This document shows, in pieces, positions 43,832-53,360 of a DNA stretch of 64,000 nt. A program made the translations under genes and the position numbers. A model generated the notes under the pieces. That model was not told the origin of the DNA. It saw only the letters and a program-made list of their open reading frames with translations, and did no database searches. The first letter of the stretch is position 1, and each line of letters starts with the position of its first letter. The stretch comes from Actinomadura rubteroloni (lineage in GTDB: Bacteria > Actinomycetota > Actinomycetes > Streptosporangiales > Streptosporangiaceae). The stretch lies in the NCBI RefSeq assembly GCF_002911665.1, contig NZ_MTBP01000001.1, forward strand, positions 434,001-498,000, in the 5' to 3' direction.

Positions 43832-46741
43832 TTGCTGCGTCTGGTCGTCTCACCTACCGCGCCCCGCGCGTTCCGCACGGTTCTGGACGCCCTCCAAGTC
43901 CCGCTCCCCCCGTACGGCCCGCGCGGCAAGCACATCTTCATCGAGCCGGGCCACTACCCCGGCACCGGGTTCCAGAGCGACGCCGACTTCATCCTCACGG
44001 CGGTCGGCGGCCCCGGCACGGTGACGCTGGACGGCGCGACCGGCGTGACGATGCGGCTCGCGGGACGCGTCACGCTCCAGGGCCTCACCGTCCGGAACTG
44101 GAGCGAGGAGGGCAGCGCGCTGCGCGTCCCGGGCGGGAACGTGTTCGCCGAGCGGTGCGAGTTCGTGAGCCGTCCCGGGACGGTCGCGGTGAGCGTGTGG
44201 GACGGCGCGTCCGTCGCGCTGCGCGGCTGCACGGTCAGCGACGGCGCCGTCGTGTACTCCAGCGCGACGGGCATCATCGAGGACTCGACCGTCCAGGGCA
44301 CGCGCGACAACGCCATCGCGCTCCGCACCGGCAGCGCCGTCACCGTAAGGCTGTGCCGGGTGCTGGACGCGGGGGCGTCCGGGATCTGGGTCACCGAGGG
44401 CTCGCGGCCGATCATCGAGCAGTGCACGGTCGCGCGGCCGGGCCACGCGGCGATCCTCATCGACGACCGGGCGGAGGCGACCGTCCGCAACACGTCCATG
44501 GAGGACTCGGACGTCTGCGCGTTCGTCGTCCGGGACAACGCGACGGCCGTTCTGGAGGACAGCCGCATCGCCGACGCCGGCCTGGAGGCCGTGTGGGTGA
44601 CGGCGCGCGGCTCGCTGACGGCCCGCCGCGTCCTCGCCGAGGGCGGGCGCCGCGCCGGCCTGTGCGTGTCCGACCACGGGACGGCCGTCTTCGAGGACTG
44701 CGAGGTCCGCGGCACCGCCACGCACGGCATCGTCGTGGAGGACGCGCAGGGCACTGTCACCGGCGGATCGGTCACCGGCGCCGGCGAGATGGGGTTGCGC
44801 GCCGTCGGCGGCGCGACGTTCACCGCGACGGGGACGGCCTTCAAGGACAACGGCGTCTACGGCGTCGCCGTCGAGGACGACGCGGACGTCACCTTGCACG
44901 GCTGTTCGGTCGTCGGCAATACCGATCGCGGCGTGGTCGTGGCGCCGAGCGCCAAATTCCGGGGCACCGATCTCGTCAGCCACGGCAACGGCGGCCCGGA
45001 CCGGATCGGCGGCGAGCACGTCAAGACGAGCACCGCGACCGTCCCGGCGACCGGCGACCAGGAGACCGACGACGCCGAGCCCACCGGGAACTGGCTCGCC
45101 GAACTGGACGCGATGATCGGCCTGGCGTCGGTCAAGCAGGAGATCCGCAAGATCGTCAACCTCCAGAAGGTGGCCGAGCGGCGGCGCCGCGCCGGGCTCC
45201 CGCCGGGCCCGTCGATCAGCCGCCACATGGTGTTCGCGGGGCCGCCGGGCACCGGCAAGACGACCGTCGCGCGGCTCTACGGCGGGCTGCTGTCGGCGCT
45301 CGGCGTCATCGAGAAGGGCCAGGTCATCGAGGTCAGCCGGGGCGACCTGGTGTCCGACAACGTCGGCGGGACGGCCATCAAGACGCGGGAGGCGTTCGAC
45401 CGGGCGCGCGGCGGCGTCCTGTTCCTGGACGAGGCGTACGCCCTCGCGCGCGAGGCGGGCGGCGGCCCCGACTTCGGCCGCGAGGCCATCGACACGCTCG
45501 TCAAGCTGATGGAGGACCACCGCGACGAGGTCGTCGTCATCGCGGCGGGCTACTCGGCGGAGATGCGCGAGTTCCTGGCCGCCAACCCCGGCCTGCGCTC
45601 CCGCTTCTCCCGGACCATCGACTTTGCGAACTACACCCCCGACGAGCTGGCCGACATCACCGAGGCGCACGCCGTCAAGGACGGCTACCGCCTCGCCCCC
45701 GAGACGCGCGCGGCCGTCGCGCGGCACTTCACCGGCGTCCGGCGGGACGCGGGGTTCGGCAACGGGCGCGAGGCCCGCCGCGTCTATGAGGCGGCGGTGG
45801 AACGGCAGGCGCAGCGGCTCGCCGAGGGCGACCCGTCGGTGGAGGAGCTGACGCTGCTGCTGCCCGAGGACCTGGACGTCGCGTCCGGACTTGCCGCGCG
45901 GTTCGGCGAGGCGCGCGACGCCGACCAGGTCGCGGCGGTGCTGGAACGCCTGGTCGCGCTGATCGGGCTGGACGACGTCAAACGCGAGATCAACGACCTC
46001 CTGGCCCTGCTGGACTCGGCCCGGCGCCGCCGCCGCGCGGGCCTGGACGCCGACGCCGTCACCGGCCACCTGGTCTTCGCGGGCCCGCCCGGCACCGGCA
46101 AGACGACCGTCGCGCGGCTCTACGGCGAACTGCTCGCGGCGCTCGGCGTCCTCGCGCAGGGCCAGGTCGTGGAGGCCGCGCGCGTGGACCTGGTCGGCCA
46201 GTACGTCGGCCACACCGCGCAGAAGACGTCCGAGGTGTTCGAGCGGGCGCGCGGCGGCGTGCTGTTCATCGACGAGGCGTACACGCTGTCGCGCCCGGCG
46301 GGAACGGGCCACGACTTCGGCCTCGAAGCCATCGACACGCTCGTCAAGCTCATGGAGGACCACCGCGACGAAGTGATCGTCATCGCGGCGGGCTACACGG
46401 CGGAGATGGAGGAGTTCCTGGCGTCCAACCCGGGGCTGGCCTCCCGTTTCGCCCGGACGCTCACGTTCGCCCCCTACGACGCCGACGGTCTCGCGCAGAT
46501 CTTCGCCGACAAGGCCCGCGCCGCCGACTACGTCGTCCCGGACGAAACGGTCGCCGCCCTGCGCCGCCACCTCGCCGCCGACGCCGCGCGCTACCGCCAG
46601 GGCAACGGCCGCGAGATCGACAAGCTGTTCCGCGCCGCCGTGACGGCCCACGCCCGCCGCACCGAGCACCTCGCGGCGTCCGGCACCGAACCGACCCGCG
46701 ACCAACTCGTCACCCTGACGCCCGAAGACCTGCCGTCCTAG
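43832..46741 (+). CDS. Right-handed beta-helix fused to two CbxX/CfqX-type AAA+ modules
   Basis: A 969-residue protein starting at TTG (GGGAGGG upstream). Residues about 30-400 show parallel beta-helix turns: short repeats such as VTLQGLTVRN, ALRGCTVSDGAV, IIEQCTVARPGHAAILI, VLEDSRIADAGLEAVWV. Two AAA+ modules follow: Walker A GPPGTGKT with Lys476 (470-477) and Lys757 (751-758), each followed by Walker B (GVLFLDEAYAL, GVLFIDEAYTL). The modules resemble CbxX/CfqX and the EccA-like ATPases of type VII secretion. I see no signal peptide. It is not next to other ESX genes, so the role is open. The stop shares CTAG with the convergent gene. Confidence 0.9.
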   Translation: MLRLVVSPTAPRAFRTVLDALQVPLPPYGPRGKHIFIEPGHYPGTGFQSDADFILTAVGGPGTVTLDGATGVTMRLAGRVTLQGLTVRNWSEEGSALRVPGGNVFAERCEFVSRPGTVAVSVWDGASVALRGCTVSDGAVVYSSATGIIEDSTVQGTRDNAIALRTGSAVTVRLCRVLDAGASGIWVTEGSRPIIEQCTVARPGHAAILIDDRAEATVRNTSMEDSDVCAFVVRDNATAVLEDSRIADAGLEAVWVTARGSLTARRVLAEGGRRAGLCVSDHGTAVFEDCEVRGTATHGIVVEDAQGTVTGGSVTGAGEMGLRAVGGATFTATGTAFKDNGVYGVAVEDDADVTLHGCSVVGNTDRGVVVAPSAKFRGTDLVSHGNGGPDRIGGEHVKTSTATVPATGDQETDDAEPTGNWLAELDAMIGLASVKQEIRKIVNLQKVAERRRRAGLPPGPSISRHMVFAGPPGTGKTTVARLYGGLLSALGVIEKGQVIEVSRGDLVSDNVGGTAIKTREAFDRARGGVLFLDEAYALAREAGGGPDFGREAIDTLVKLMEDHRDEVVVIAAGYSAEMREFLAANPGLRSRFSRTIDFANYTPDELADITEAHAVKDGYRLAPETRAAVARHFTGVRRDAGFGNGREARRVYEAAVERQAQRLAEGDPSVEELTLLLPEDLDVASGLAARFGEARDADQVAAVLERLVALIGLDDVKREINDLLALLDSARRRRRAGLDADAVTGHLVFAGPPGTGKTTVARLYGELLAALGVLAQGQVVEAARVDLVGQYVGHTAQKTSEVFERARGGVLFIDEAYTLSRPAGTGHDFGLEAIDTLVKLMEDHRDEVIVIAAGYTAEMEEFLASNPGLASRFARTLTFAPYDADGLAQIFADKARAADYVVPDETVAALRRHLAADAARYRQGNGREIDKLFRAAVTAHARRTEHLAASGTEPTRDQLVTLTPEDLPS

Positions 46742-47496
46742 CCGGGGACGGCCTCGCCGGGCAGCGCGACGGGCGCCGCGACGATCGCCCGGAGCGGACG
46801 GACGGTCAGTGAGTGCGCGTCCGCTACGACGATCGACCGATCGGGCACGGTCATCCAGCCTTCGCCGTCGTCGTGGGGTTCGCTGGCGACGAGCACGCCG
46901 TCGTCCTCGCGCCGGTAGCAGAGCGTCTCGGCCCACGTGGTCGCGACGACGCGCGTCCCGTCGGTGACCATGAGGTTCAGGCAGGCGGCGATGTCGTGCT
47001 CCACGATGTCGTAGAGCAGGTTCTCCACGACGGCGTCGAGCGGGCCGGTCGCGCGGCGCCACAGCAGCGCGGCGAGCAGGGCCGAGTCGACGGTGGATTC
47101 GGGGACGACGCCGGGCGGTACGAGCGACGCCACGGCGGACGTGTCGAACTGGCCGTTCAGGCTGAACAGCAGCCGTCCGTCGGTGAACGGGGCGTTCGCG
47201 GCGCGCTCCAGCGGCATCCCGGGGCTGGCGGCGCGGGCGGCGCCGAGGACGCAGGACGCCGTCAGGTCACGCGACCGGGCGGGGAAGACCGTGTCGTCCC
47301 AGATCGGGGTGGTCGTACGGTAGACGGTCGTACGGCCGTCCGGTCCGTGCCAGCCCGCACCGAACCCGTCCTTGTTGACCAGGCCGACCTGCTGCCAGCG
47401 CGGCAGCCTCGCCTGCTCCACCAGACCGTAGGACGGCTCGTAGAAGAGGGCGTGCAGATTCCTGGGCGCCCCCACCCACGCGAAATGCCGGCACAT
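46738..47496 (-). CDS. Class II glutamine amidotransferase, EgtC-like
   Basis: A 252-residue protein. After the initiator Met comes Cys2, the N-terminal nucleophile (MCRHFAWVGAP). RBS AGGGAGGT precedes ATG. Downstream are GFGAGWHG and FSLNGQFD, the glutamine-binding loops. EgtC is the gamma-glutamyl hydrolase of ergothioneine biosynthesis; similar proteins occur in other peptide pathways. Here it is the third gene after the GCS2/ATP-grasp ligase and the AsnO-like amidotransferase (gaps of about 17 bp), so it more likely trims or transfers a gamma-glutamyl group of a novel peptide. No EgtB or EgtD is present. Confidence 0.85.
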   Translation of the reverse strand: MCRHFAWVGAPRNLHALFYEPSYGLVEQARLPRWQQVGLVNKDGFGAGWHGPDGRTTVYRTTTPIWDDTVFPARSRDLTASCVLGAARAASPGMPLERAANAPFTDGRLLFSLNGQFDTSAVASLVPPGVVPESTVDSALLAALLWRRATGPLDAVVENLLYDIVEHDIAACLNLMVTDGTRVVATTWAETLCYRREDDGVLVASEPHDDGEGWMTVPDRSIVVADAHSLTVRPLRAIVAAPVALPGEAVPG

Positions 47497-47513
47497 CGAC
47501 AGACCTCCCTCAC

Positions 47514-49280
47514 TCAGACGCCATGCGACTGTAGCCACAACTCCAGCAACGCGACCTGCCAGAGCCGGCTCGCGCCGAGTGTCGTGCGGTGCTCGTCCGG
47601 CGCGGCCAGCAGGCGGTCCACGTGCTCGGGGCGGTAGAGACCGCGCGCTTTGGCGGCCGGATCGGTCAGCGCGTCCCGGACGAGTTCCAGGTACGGGCCG
47701 GACAGATGCCGGATCGCTGGGACCGGAAAGTACCCCTTCGTCCGGTCGATGACCGCGTCCGGGACGAGCCCGCGCGCCGCGTCCTTCAGCACGCCCTTGC
47801 CGTCGGACGCGAGCTTCAGCTCCGGCGGGCAGGCGGCGGCCAGTTCCACCAGTTCGTGGTCCAGGAACGGGGTGCGCGCCTCCAGCCCCCACGCCATCGT
47901 CATGTTGTCGACGCGCTTCACCGGGTCGTCCACGAGCATGACGGTCGTGTCGAGGCGCAGCGCGGCGTCCACCGCCGTGGCCGCGCCCGGTTCGGCGAAG
48001 TGCGACCGGACGAACTCGCCCGCCGCGTCGCGTTCCAGCAGGTAGGCGGGGTTGAGCAGCGACGCCAGCTCGTCGTGCGGGGCGTCGAAGAACACGCGGG
48101 CGTAGGCGTCGGCGGCCTCGGCGCGCGGGACGTCGGCCAGCGGCGGATACCAGGAGTACCCGGCGAACACCTCGTCCGCGCCCTGCCCGGATTGCACCAC
48201 CTTGACGTGCTGCGCGACCTCCTGCGACAGCAGGTAGAACGCCACGACGTCGTGGCTGACCATCGGCTCGCTCATCGCCGCGACCGCGCCGTGCAGCGCG
48301 GGCAGCAGCCGGGCGTCGTCCACGCGGATCTGGTGGTGGTCGGTGCCGAACCGGTCCGCGACCAGGTCGGAGTAGGCGAACTCGTCGCCGGACTCGCCGC
48401 CCGCCGCCGTGAACCCGATGCTGAACGTCGCCAGGTCGCGCTGCCCGGCCTCGGCGAGCAGCGCCACGATGAGGCTGGAGTCCAGCCCGCCCGACAGCAG
48501 CACGCCGACCGGGACGTCGGCGACCATCCGGCGCGCGACGGCGGCGCGCAGCGCGTCCCGGACGGCCTCGACCCACTCCACGCCGTCCAGGGAGCGGGTG
48601 AAATCGGGACGCCAGTAACAACGGTCCTCGATACGACCGTCGGCGGTTATCGTCCGGACGGTCGCCGGCGGCAGCTTCTCCACTCCCGCGAGGATCGTGC
48701 GCGGCGCGGGCACCACCGAGTGGAACGTCATGTACCGATGCAGCGCGACGAGATCCAGCGACGTGTCCACGCCCCCGCCCGCCAGCAGCGCGGGCAGTGT
48801 GGACGCGAACCGCAGCCTCCGCGCGTCCCGCGTGACGTAGAGGGGCTTGATGCCGAGCCGGTCGCGGGCCAGGACGACCGTTCCGGTGTCCCGTTCGACG
48901 ACTGCAAATGCGAACATGCCCTTGAAGTGGTCCACGCAGTCGCGGCCCCAGCGGTGGTACGCCTTCAGCAGCACCTCGGTGTCGGACGTGGAGAAGAACG
49001 CATACCCCTCGTCGCGCAGCAGCGCCCGCAGCTCGCGGTAGTTGTAGAGACAGCCGTTGAAGACGCCGGTGAGCCCGAGCGCGCCGTCCACCATCGGCTG
49101 CGCGCCCCGCTCCGACAGGTCGATGATCTTCAGGCGGCGGTGCGCGAGCGCGACCCGGCCCGCCGACCACGAGCCCGCGCCGTCCGGCCCGCGCGGCTCC
49201 AGCGCCGCCGCCATGCGGGCGACCGCCGCCACGTCCGGGACGCCGCCGTCCAGCCGCACCTCACCGCTCAGCCCGCACAT
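47514..49280 (-). CDS. AsnO-like (N-acetylglutaminylglutamine) amidotransferase
   Basis: A 588-residue class-II amidotransferase. ATG 49280 puts Cys at position 2 (MCGLSGEV), needed as nucleophile; the alternative ATG 49286 would not. The PP-loop synthetase domain has LLSGGLDSSLIVALLA; the acceptor region VVQSGQGADEVFAGYSWY is typical of AsnB/AsnO. Length and order fit N-acetylglutaminylglutamine amidotransferase, which makes an osmolyte dipeptide amide. The usual partner is a GNAT/ATP-grasp synthetase; here it is a GCS2/ATP-grasp fusion instead, so the substrate may differ. Confidence 0.88.
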   Translation of the reverse strand: MCGLSGEVRLDGGVPDVAAVARMAAALEPRGPDGAGSWSAGRVALAHRRLKIIDLSERGAQPMVDGALGLTGVFNGCLYNYRELRALLRDEGYAFFSTSDTEVLLKAYHRWGRDCVDHFKGMFAFAVVERDTGTVVLARDRLGIKPLYVTRDARRLRFASTLPALLAGGGVDTSLDLVALHRYMTFHSVVPAPRTILAGVEKLPPATVRTITADGRIEDRCYWRPDFTRSLDGVEWVEAVRDALRAAVARRMVADVPVGVLLSGGLDSSLIVALLAEAGQRDLATFSIGFTAAGGESGDEFAYSDLVADRFGTDHHQIRVDDARLLPALHGAVAAMSEPMVSHDVVAFYLLSQEVAQHVKVVQSGQGADEVFAGYSWYPPLADVPRAEAADAYARVFFDAPHDELASLLNPAYLLERDAAGEFVRSHFAEPGAATAVDAALRLDTTVMLVDDPVKRVDNMTMAWGLEARTPFLDHELVELAAACPPELKLASDGKGVLKDAARGLVPDAVIDRTKGYFPVPAIRHLSGPYLELVRDALTDPAAKARGLYRPEHVDRLLAAPDEHRTTLGASRLWQVALLELWLQSHGV

Positions 49281-49296
49281 GCGCACCGCCCTTCCG

Positions 49297-51786
49297 TCAC
49301 AGCACCAGCCAGGTGTCCTTGGACCCGCCGCCGCGCGAGGAGTTCACGACCCGGCTGCCCTCGGGCGCGACGCGGGTCAGCGCGATCGGCACGACCTCCG
49401 GCGCGGCGTCCGGCGCCTGCGTGACGAACGCGCGCAGGTCCACGACGCGCGGACTGAGGCGCCCGTCGTGGAACGTCGGATGCGTCGAGAGCCGGACGGT
49501 GTCCTGCGCGATCCACCGCGCGGGCTCGGCCCGGATGCGCTCCCGGGCCTCCTCGCGCTCGGCGGCCGTCGCGTCCGGGCCGATGAGGACGCCCGCGCCG
49601 CCGTAGCCGTCCACCGGCTTGACGACGAGGTCGGCGATCTCCTCCAGCACGCGTTCGCGCTGGTCGGGGTCGCGGCACAGGTAGGTCGGGACGTTCGGGA
49701 GGATCGGCTCCTCGCCCAAGTAGTAGCGGATCAGGTCGGGAACGAACGCGTACAGCGCCTTGTCGTCCCCGATCCCGTTGCCGGGCGCGTTCGCCAGCCG
49801 GACCGAACCGCGCTGTACCGACGCCAGCAGATCCGGGCACGCGCCGTACAACTCGTCCTCGTCGATGCGGCGGTAGAGGACGTCGACGCGGTGGCCGTTC
49901 GCGTGCACGCCGGTGTCGTCCACGCGCAGTTGGTCGGGCGTGACGAGCGGAATGTCCATCTCGTCCGCGAGCAGCCGGTGCTCGAAGAACGCCGCGTCGC
50001 TCTCGCCGACCGTGACCAGCGCGGCGTCGCCCGCCAGCGCCGCCCGCAGCACGCTGATCGCACGCGCCGGGCCGGCGGTCGGCTGCGCCCGCATCAGCTC
50101 GGGCAGCACGCGCGCGGACAGCCACCGGTTCGCCAGCGCGTACCCGATTCCGGAGGGGACGCGAAGGTTGTCCTCCAGCACGGACCAGCGGCCCGCGCCG
50201 TCCCGGACGAGGTCGATGCCCGCCACCGCGCACCGGACCGTCCCCGTAGGGACGAGCGCGCCGTCGGCCCGCGATCCGGGCGCCTCGTCCAGCGCCCAGG
50301 CCGGGACGATCCCGGCGCGCACCGCCTCCCGCTCGCCGTACGCGTCCCGCAGGAACGCCTCCAGGCCGCGGACGCGCTGGACGAGCCCGTCCTGCAACCA
50401 CGTCCAGTCCCGGGCCGCGATGACGCGCGGGATCACGTCGACCGGGAACAGCCGCTCCTTCTCGCCGTCCACGTGGAACGTCATGCCGAGGCCGCGCTGC
50501 ACCTCGTCGCGCAGCTTCTCGCGCTCGTGCAGGCCGTCCGGGCCGAGCCGCTCCAGCGCGTTCAGCACCAGGCCGTAGGGGCCGCGCGCCGTCCCGTCGA
50601 ACACCACGGCCTCGTCGGCGGACGCGTCGTAGCCGCGCAGCATCACCTCCACGCGCGGCCGGACCGGGCCGACGGCGGGCGCCCAGTCGGTGTGCGCGCG
50701 GGTCTTGGCGAGCAGCAGGTCCATGACGCCGTCGAACCCGCCCCCGGCGAACGCCGCGCGCTGCCGGGCCGCCGAGCCGCCACCGGTCAGCGCCGCGTCG
50801 GTCAGTTCCGACACCAGTTCCCAGTCGCCGGTGCGTTCCAGGGTCGGGCGCAGCGCGTCCACCACGCGGCGTACGTACACGGGCGCGGGGACCGGGGTGC
50901 GCGCGTCCGGGTCGACCAGCTCGCCCGCCAGCCCGGCGCGGGCGGCGCGCCAGGTCAGCGACCGCGCCAGCTCCGGCCGCGGCGGCTCGCAGGGGCGGCC
51001 CGCGTCGATCGCGTCCAGCTCCTCGATCACCATCGCGCGGAACAGGCCGGCGAGCAGCACCACGTCCTCGACGCGCGGGCACGCGTCGCACAGCCGCAGC
51101 TCCACGGTCGGCAGGTGCGCGGACGGGCGCACGTCGAAATAGATCATCCCCGGGTCGCTGATCACCCCGGACCGGACGAGATCGGCGATCAGCGCGTCGT
51201 ACTCGTCCGCCGTCGCGAACCGTCCCATCGGGCCTGCGGTGGGCCAGCGGCTCCACAGCAGCGTCCGGTAGCTGGCGTAGCCGGTGTCGGTGCCGAGCCA
51301 GTACGGCGAGCTGGCCGACAGCGCCAGCAGGACCGGGATGCGCGGCGTCAGGCGCTGCGCGACGGCGACGGCCAGCTCGCGGTCCCCGACGTCCACATGG
51401 ACCTGCGCGCCACAGATCAGTTGCTCGCGCGCGAGGGCCTGGTACTCCTCCAGCATGTTCTCGTAGCGGGCGTCGGGGGTGACCTTGAGCGCGTCCAGGT
51501 CCACCACCGGAACGGTGCCCGCCGCGACGATCCCGAGCCCGAGCGGCTCCGCCGACGCCACCACCCCGCGCCGCAGCGCCGCCAGGTCCTCGGCGAGGTC
51601 GAGCAGCCGCAGGAACGGACGGCTGTTCGTCTCGACCACCGAACGCTGCAACTCGGCGCCGAACCGCTCGGCCGGAAGCTGCTGCAGCAGGCTGTCGGCA
51701 CGCGGCAGGAGCCGGTGCGTCTCAAGATCGACGGTGTGGAACTCCTCCTCCACACCGACGGCCATCACATCCGCACGGTCGCCCAT
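49297..51786 (-). CDS. GCS2 carboxylate-amine ligase fused to circularly permuted ATP-grasp
   Basis: About 829 residues. Start at ATG 51786; TTG 51831 is also possible. N-terminal half: GCS2/YbdK-like ligase (VGVEEEFHTVDLETHRLLPRAD; metal-binding Glu; VETNSRPFLRLLDLAEDL). C-terminal half: circularly permuted ATP-grasp (VLEDNLRVPSGIGYALANRW; LVVKPVDGYGGAGVLIGPDATAAEREEARERI; GSRVVNSSRGGGSKDTWL). Family knowledge: such fusions occur in predicted amide-bond-forming peptide pathways. Two ATP-dependent ligase activities in one chain could join two amide bonds in sequence. First gene of a three-gene operon (gaps 16 and 17 bp). Confidence 0.85.
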   Translation of the reverse strand: MGDRADVMAVGVEEEFHTVDLETHRLLPRADSLLQQLPAERFGAELQRSVVETNSRPFLRLLDLAEDLAALRRGVVASAEPLGLGIVAAGTVPVVDLDALKVTPDARYENMLEEYQALAREQLICGAQVHVDVGDRELAVAVAQRLTPRIPVLLALSASSPYWLGTDTGYASYRTLLWSRWPTAGPMGRFATADEYDALIADLVRSGVISDPGMIYFDVRPSAHLPTVELRLCDACPRVEDVVLLAGLFRAMVIEELDAIDAGRPCEPPRPELARSLTWRAARAGLAGELVDPDARTPVPAPVYVRRVVDALRPTLERTGDWELVSELTDAALTGGGSAARQRAAFAGGGFDGVMDLLLAKTRAHTDWAPAVGPVRPRVEVMLRGYDASADEAVVFDGTARGPYGLVLNALERLGPDGLHEREKLRDEVQRGLGMTFHVDGEKERLFPVDVIPRVIAARDWTWLQDGLVQRVRGLEAFLRDAYGEREAVRAGIVPAWALDEAPGSRADGALVPTGTVRCAVAGIDLVRDGAGRWSVLEDNLRVPSGIGYALANRWLSARVLPELMRAQPTAGPARAISVLRAALAGDAALVTVGESDAAFFEHRLLADEMDIPLVTPDQLRVDDTGVHANGHRVDVLYRRIDEDELYGACPDLLASVQRGSVRLANAPGNGIGDDKALYAFVPDLIRYYLGEEPILPNVPTYLCRDPDQRERVLEEIADLVVKPVDGYGGAGVLIGPDATAAEREEARERIRAEPARWIAQDTVRLSTHPTFHDGRLSPRVVDLRAFVTQAPDAAPEVVPIALTRVAPEGSRVVNSSRGGGSKDTWLVL

Positions 51787-51905
51787 CACGCGAGCGTAGG
51801 TGCCCTTTGTTTCCGGCAAATATCCTGTCAACTGGGGTTTTTTCGCTTACATCCCGGTCACCGGCGGGAAGCACAGGCGAAACACCGCGCCCGGAATCTG
51901 CCTTC

Positions 51906-52814
51906 ATGTTGCACTTCCGGGACATCCACGGGTACCGCCGCGCCTACCGGATCCTCGGCGACGGGCCGCCGCTCCTGCTCGTCCACGGCATCGGCGACAG
52001 CTCCGCCACCTGGTCGTCGGTGCTGCCGCTGCTCGCCGCGAGGCACACCGTCATCGCGCCCGACCTCCTCGGGCACGGCGCGTCCGCCAAACCGCGCGCC
52101 GACTACGCCATCGGCGCGTTCGCGTGCGGGCTGCGCGACCTGCTCACCACGCTCGGCGTCGACCGCGTGAGCGTCGTCGGGCACTCCCTCGGCGGCGGCG
52201 TCGCCATGCAGTTCGCCTACCAGTTCCCCGAGCGCTGCGACCGGCTCGCGCTCGTCGGCAGCGCCGGGCTCGGACGCGAGGTGCATCCGGCGTTCCGGCT
52301 CGTCACCGGGCCGGGCGCCGGCGCCGGGCTGGCGCTGCTCACCACGCCGCCGGTGCGCGCGGCCGTCCGGGCGGTGCTGCCCGCGTTGCGCGCGCTCGGC
52401 GGGGCCGGGCTCGGCGGGGACCTCGACTACGTCCACGGCCGCTACCTCGGGTTCGCCGACCGGTCGGCCAGGCTCGCGTTCCTGCGGACGATCCGCGCGG
52501 GCGTCGACCTGCGCGGCCAGGCCATCACCATGCTCGACCGCAGCTACCTGGCGCGCGGCCTGCCGACGCTCGTCGTCTGGGGCGCGCGGGACCCGATCAT
52601 CCCGGTGCGGCACGCGCACGTCGCGCACGCCGCGCTGCCCGGCAGCCGGCTGGAGATCTTCCCGCGCGCCGGGCACTTCCCGCACCACGACGACCCGGAG
52701 CGGTTCGCGGCGCTCGTCGCCGAGTTCATGACCGTTCCGGCCGCCGGACGCGCGGACTGGCGCGAGATCCTGCTCCGCGGACGCACGACGCCGGAGGCGT
52801 CCAGCGGGTCCTAA
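51906..52814 (+). CDS. Alpha/beta hydrolase
   Basis: A 302-residue single-domain hydrolase from ATG 51906. LLLVHGIGDSSATWSSVLPLLA holds the oxyanion region; PDLLGHGASAKP; nucleophile elbow VVGHSLGGGVAMQFA; acid in LVVWGARDPIIPV; His in PRAGHFPHHDDP. It is divergent from the peptide-ligase operon across a 119-bp gap, so a shared promoter region is possible. Substrate unknown; a role in cleaving the peptide product is possible but speculative. Confidence 0.85.
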   Translation: MLHFRDIHGYRRAYRILGDGPPLLLVHGIGDSSATWSSVLPLLAARHTVIAPDLLGHGASAKPRADYAIGAFACGLRDLLTTLGVDRVSVVGHSLGGGVAMQFAYQFPERCDRLALVGSAGLGREVHPAFRLVTGPGAGAGLALLTTPPVRAAVRAVLPALRALGGAGLGGDLDYVHGRYLGFADRSARLAFLRTIRAGVDLRGQAITMLDRSYLARGLPTLVVWGARDPIIPVRHAHVAHAALPGSRLEIFPRAGHFPHHDDPERFAALVAEFMTVPAAGRADWREILLRGRTTPEASSGS

Positions 52815-52835
52815 GCCCGTGCGCGCTCGTCGAGG

Positions 52836-53282
52836 TCAGCGCCCGGACGCGGTCCAATCGTCGAGCGTCTCGGGCGGCACCTGCGCGGCCTCGGCCGCCT
52901 TGTCACGGCTCAGCCCTTCGCCGACCGCCCGGACGGCCTGCTCCCGCAGCAGCGGCTCGACGCGCTCCAGCTCGGCCCGCAGGCGGGCGCGGTACTCGCC
53001 GAGCTGTTCGATCAGGCGCTCGGCCTGTTCCGCGTCGCCCTCGATCGGGTGCTCCGGCGACAGCAGGTCCTCGACGTGGTGCAACGCGTTCAGCGCGAGG
53101 TTCACCGCCTTCACCGTCCCGGCGCCGGTCCGCTGCCGCTCGGGCGTCGGCTCGTCCACCTGGATGCAGTTCCACCACTGCAACGCCTGCTGGAGGAGCA
53201 GCCGGACGTTCAGCGTCGCGGTCTCCAGGTCGCTCTCCACCCGGCGCCGCTCGCGCTCCTGGTCGAAGTCCTCGCCGTCCAT
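52836..53282 (-). CDS. Hypothetical coiled-coil protein with HTH-like C-terminus
   Basis: A 148-residue protein, highly charged and helical. It starts MDGEDFDQERERRRVESDLETATLNVRLLL and continues with LLSPEHPIEGDAEQAERLIEQLGEYRARLRAELERVEPLLREQAV, a likely long coiled coil. The end LSRDKAAEAAQVPPETLDDW resembles the end of a small HTH. It is convergent with the hydrolase (21 bp between stops) and not recognised further. Confidence 0.6.
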   Translation of the reverse strand: MDGEDFDQERERRRVESDLETATLNVRLLLQQALQWWNCIQVDEPTPERQRTGAGTVKAVNLALNALHHVEDLLSPEHPIEGDAEQAERLIEQLGEYRARLRAELERVEPLLREQAVRAVGEGLSRDKAAEAAQVPPETLDDWTASGR

Positions 53283-53360
53283 GTGCCCTCCCGCGTCTTC
53301 CGTCAGCGGGGGACACCATAATCACCGGGACTCACAATTGCCCCAGAACAGGACAGAAAC

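Noticed and set aside
43850..47062. A 1070-codon minus-strand frame over the AAA gene
   Set aside because: Antisense to the clear beta-helix/AAA gene; no motifs and shadow-like composition.
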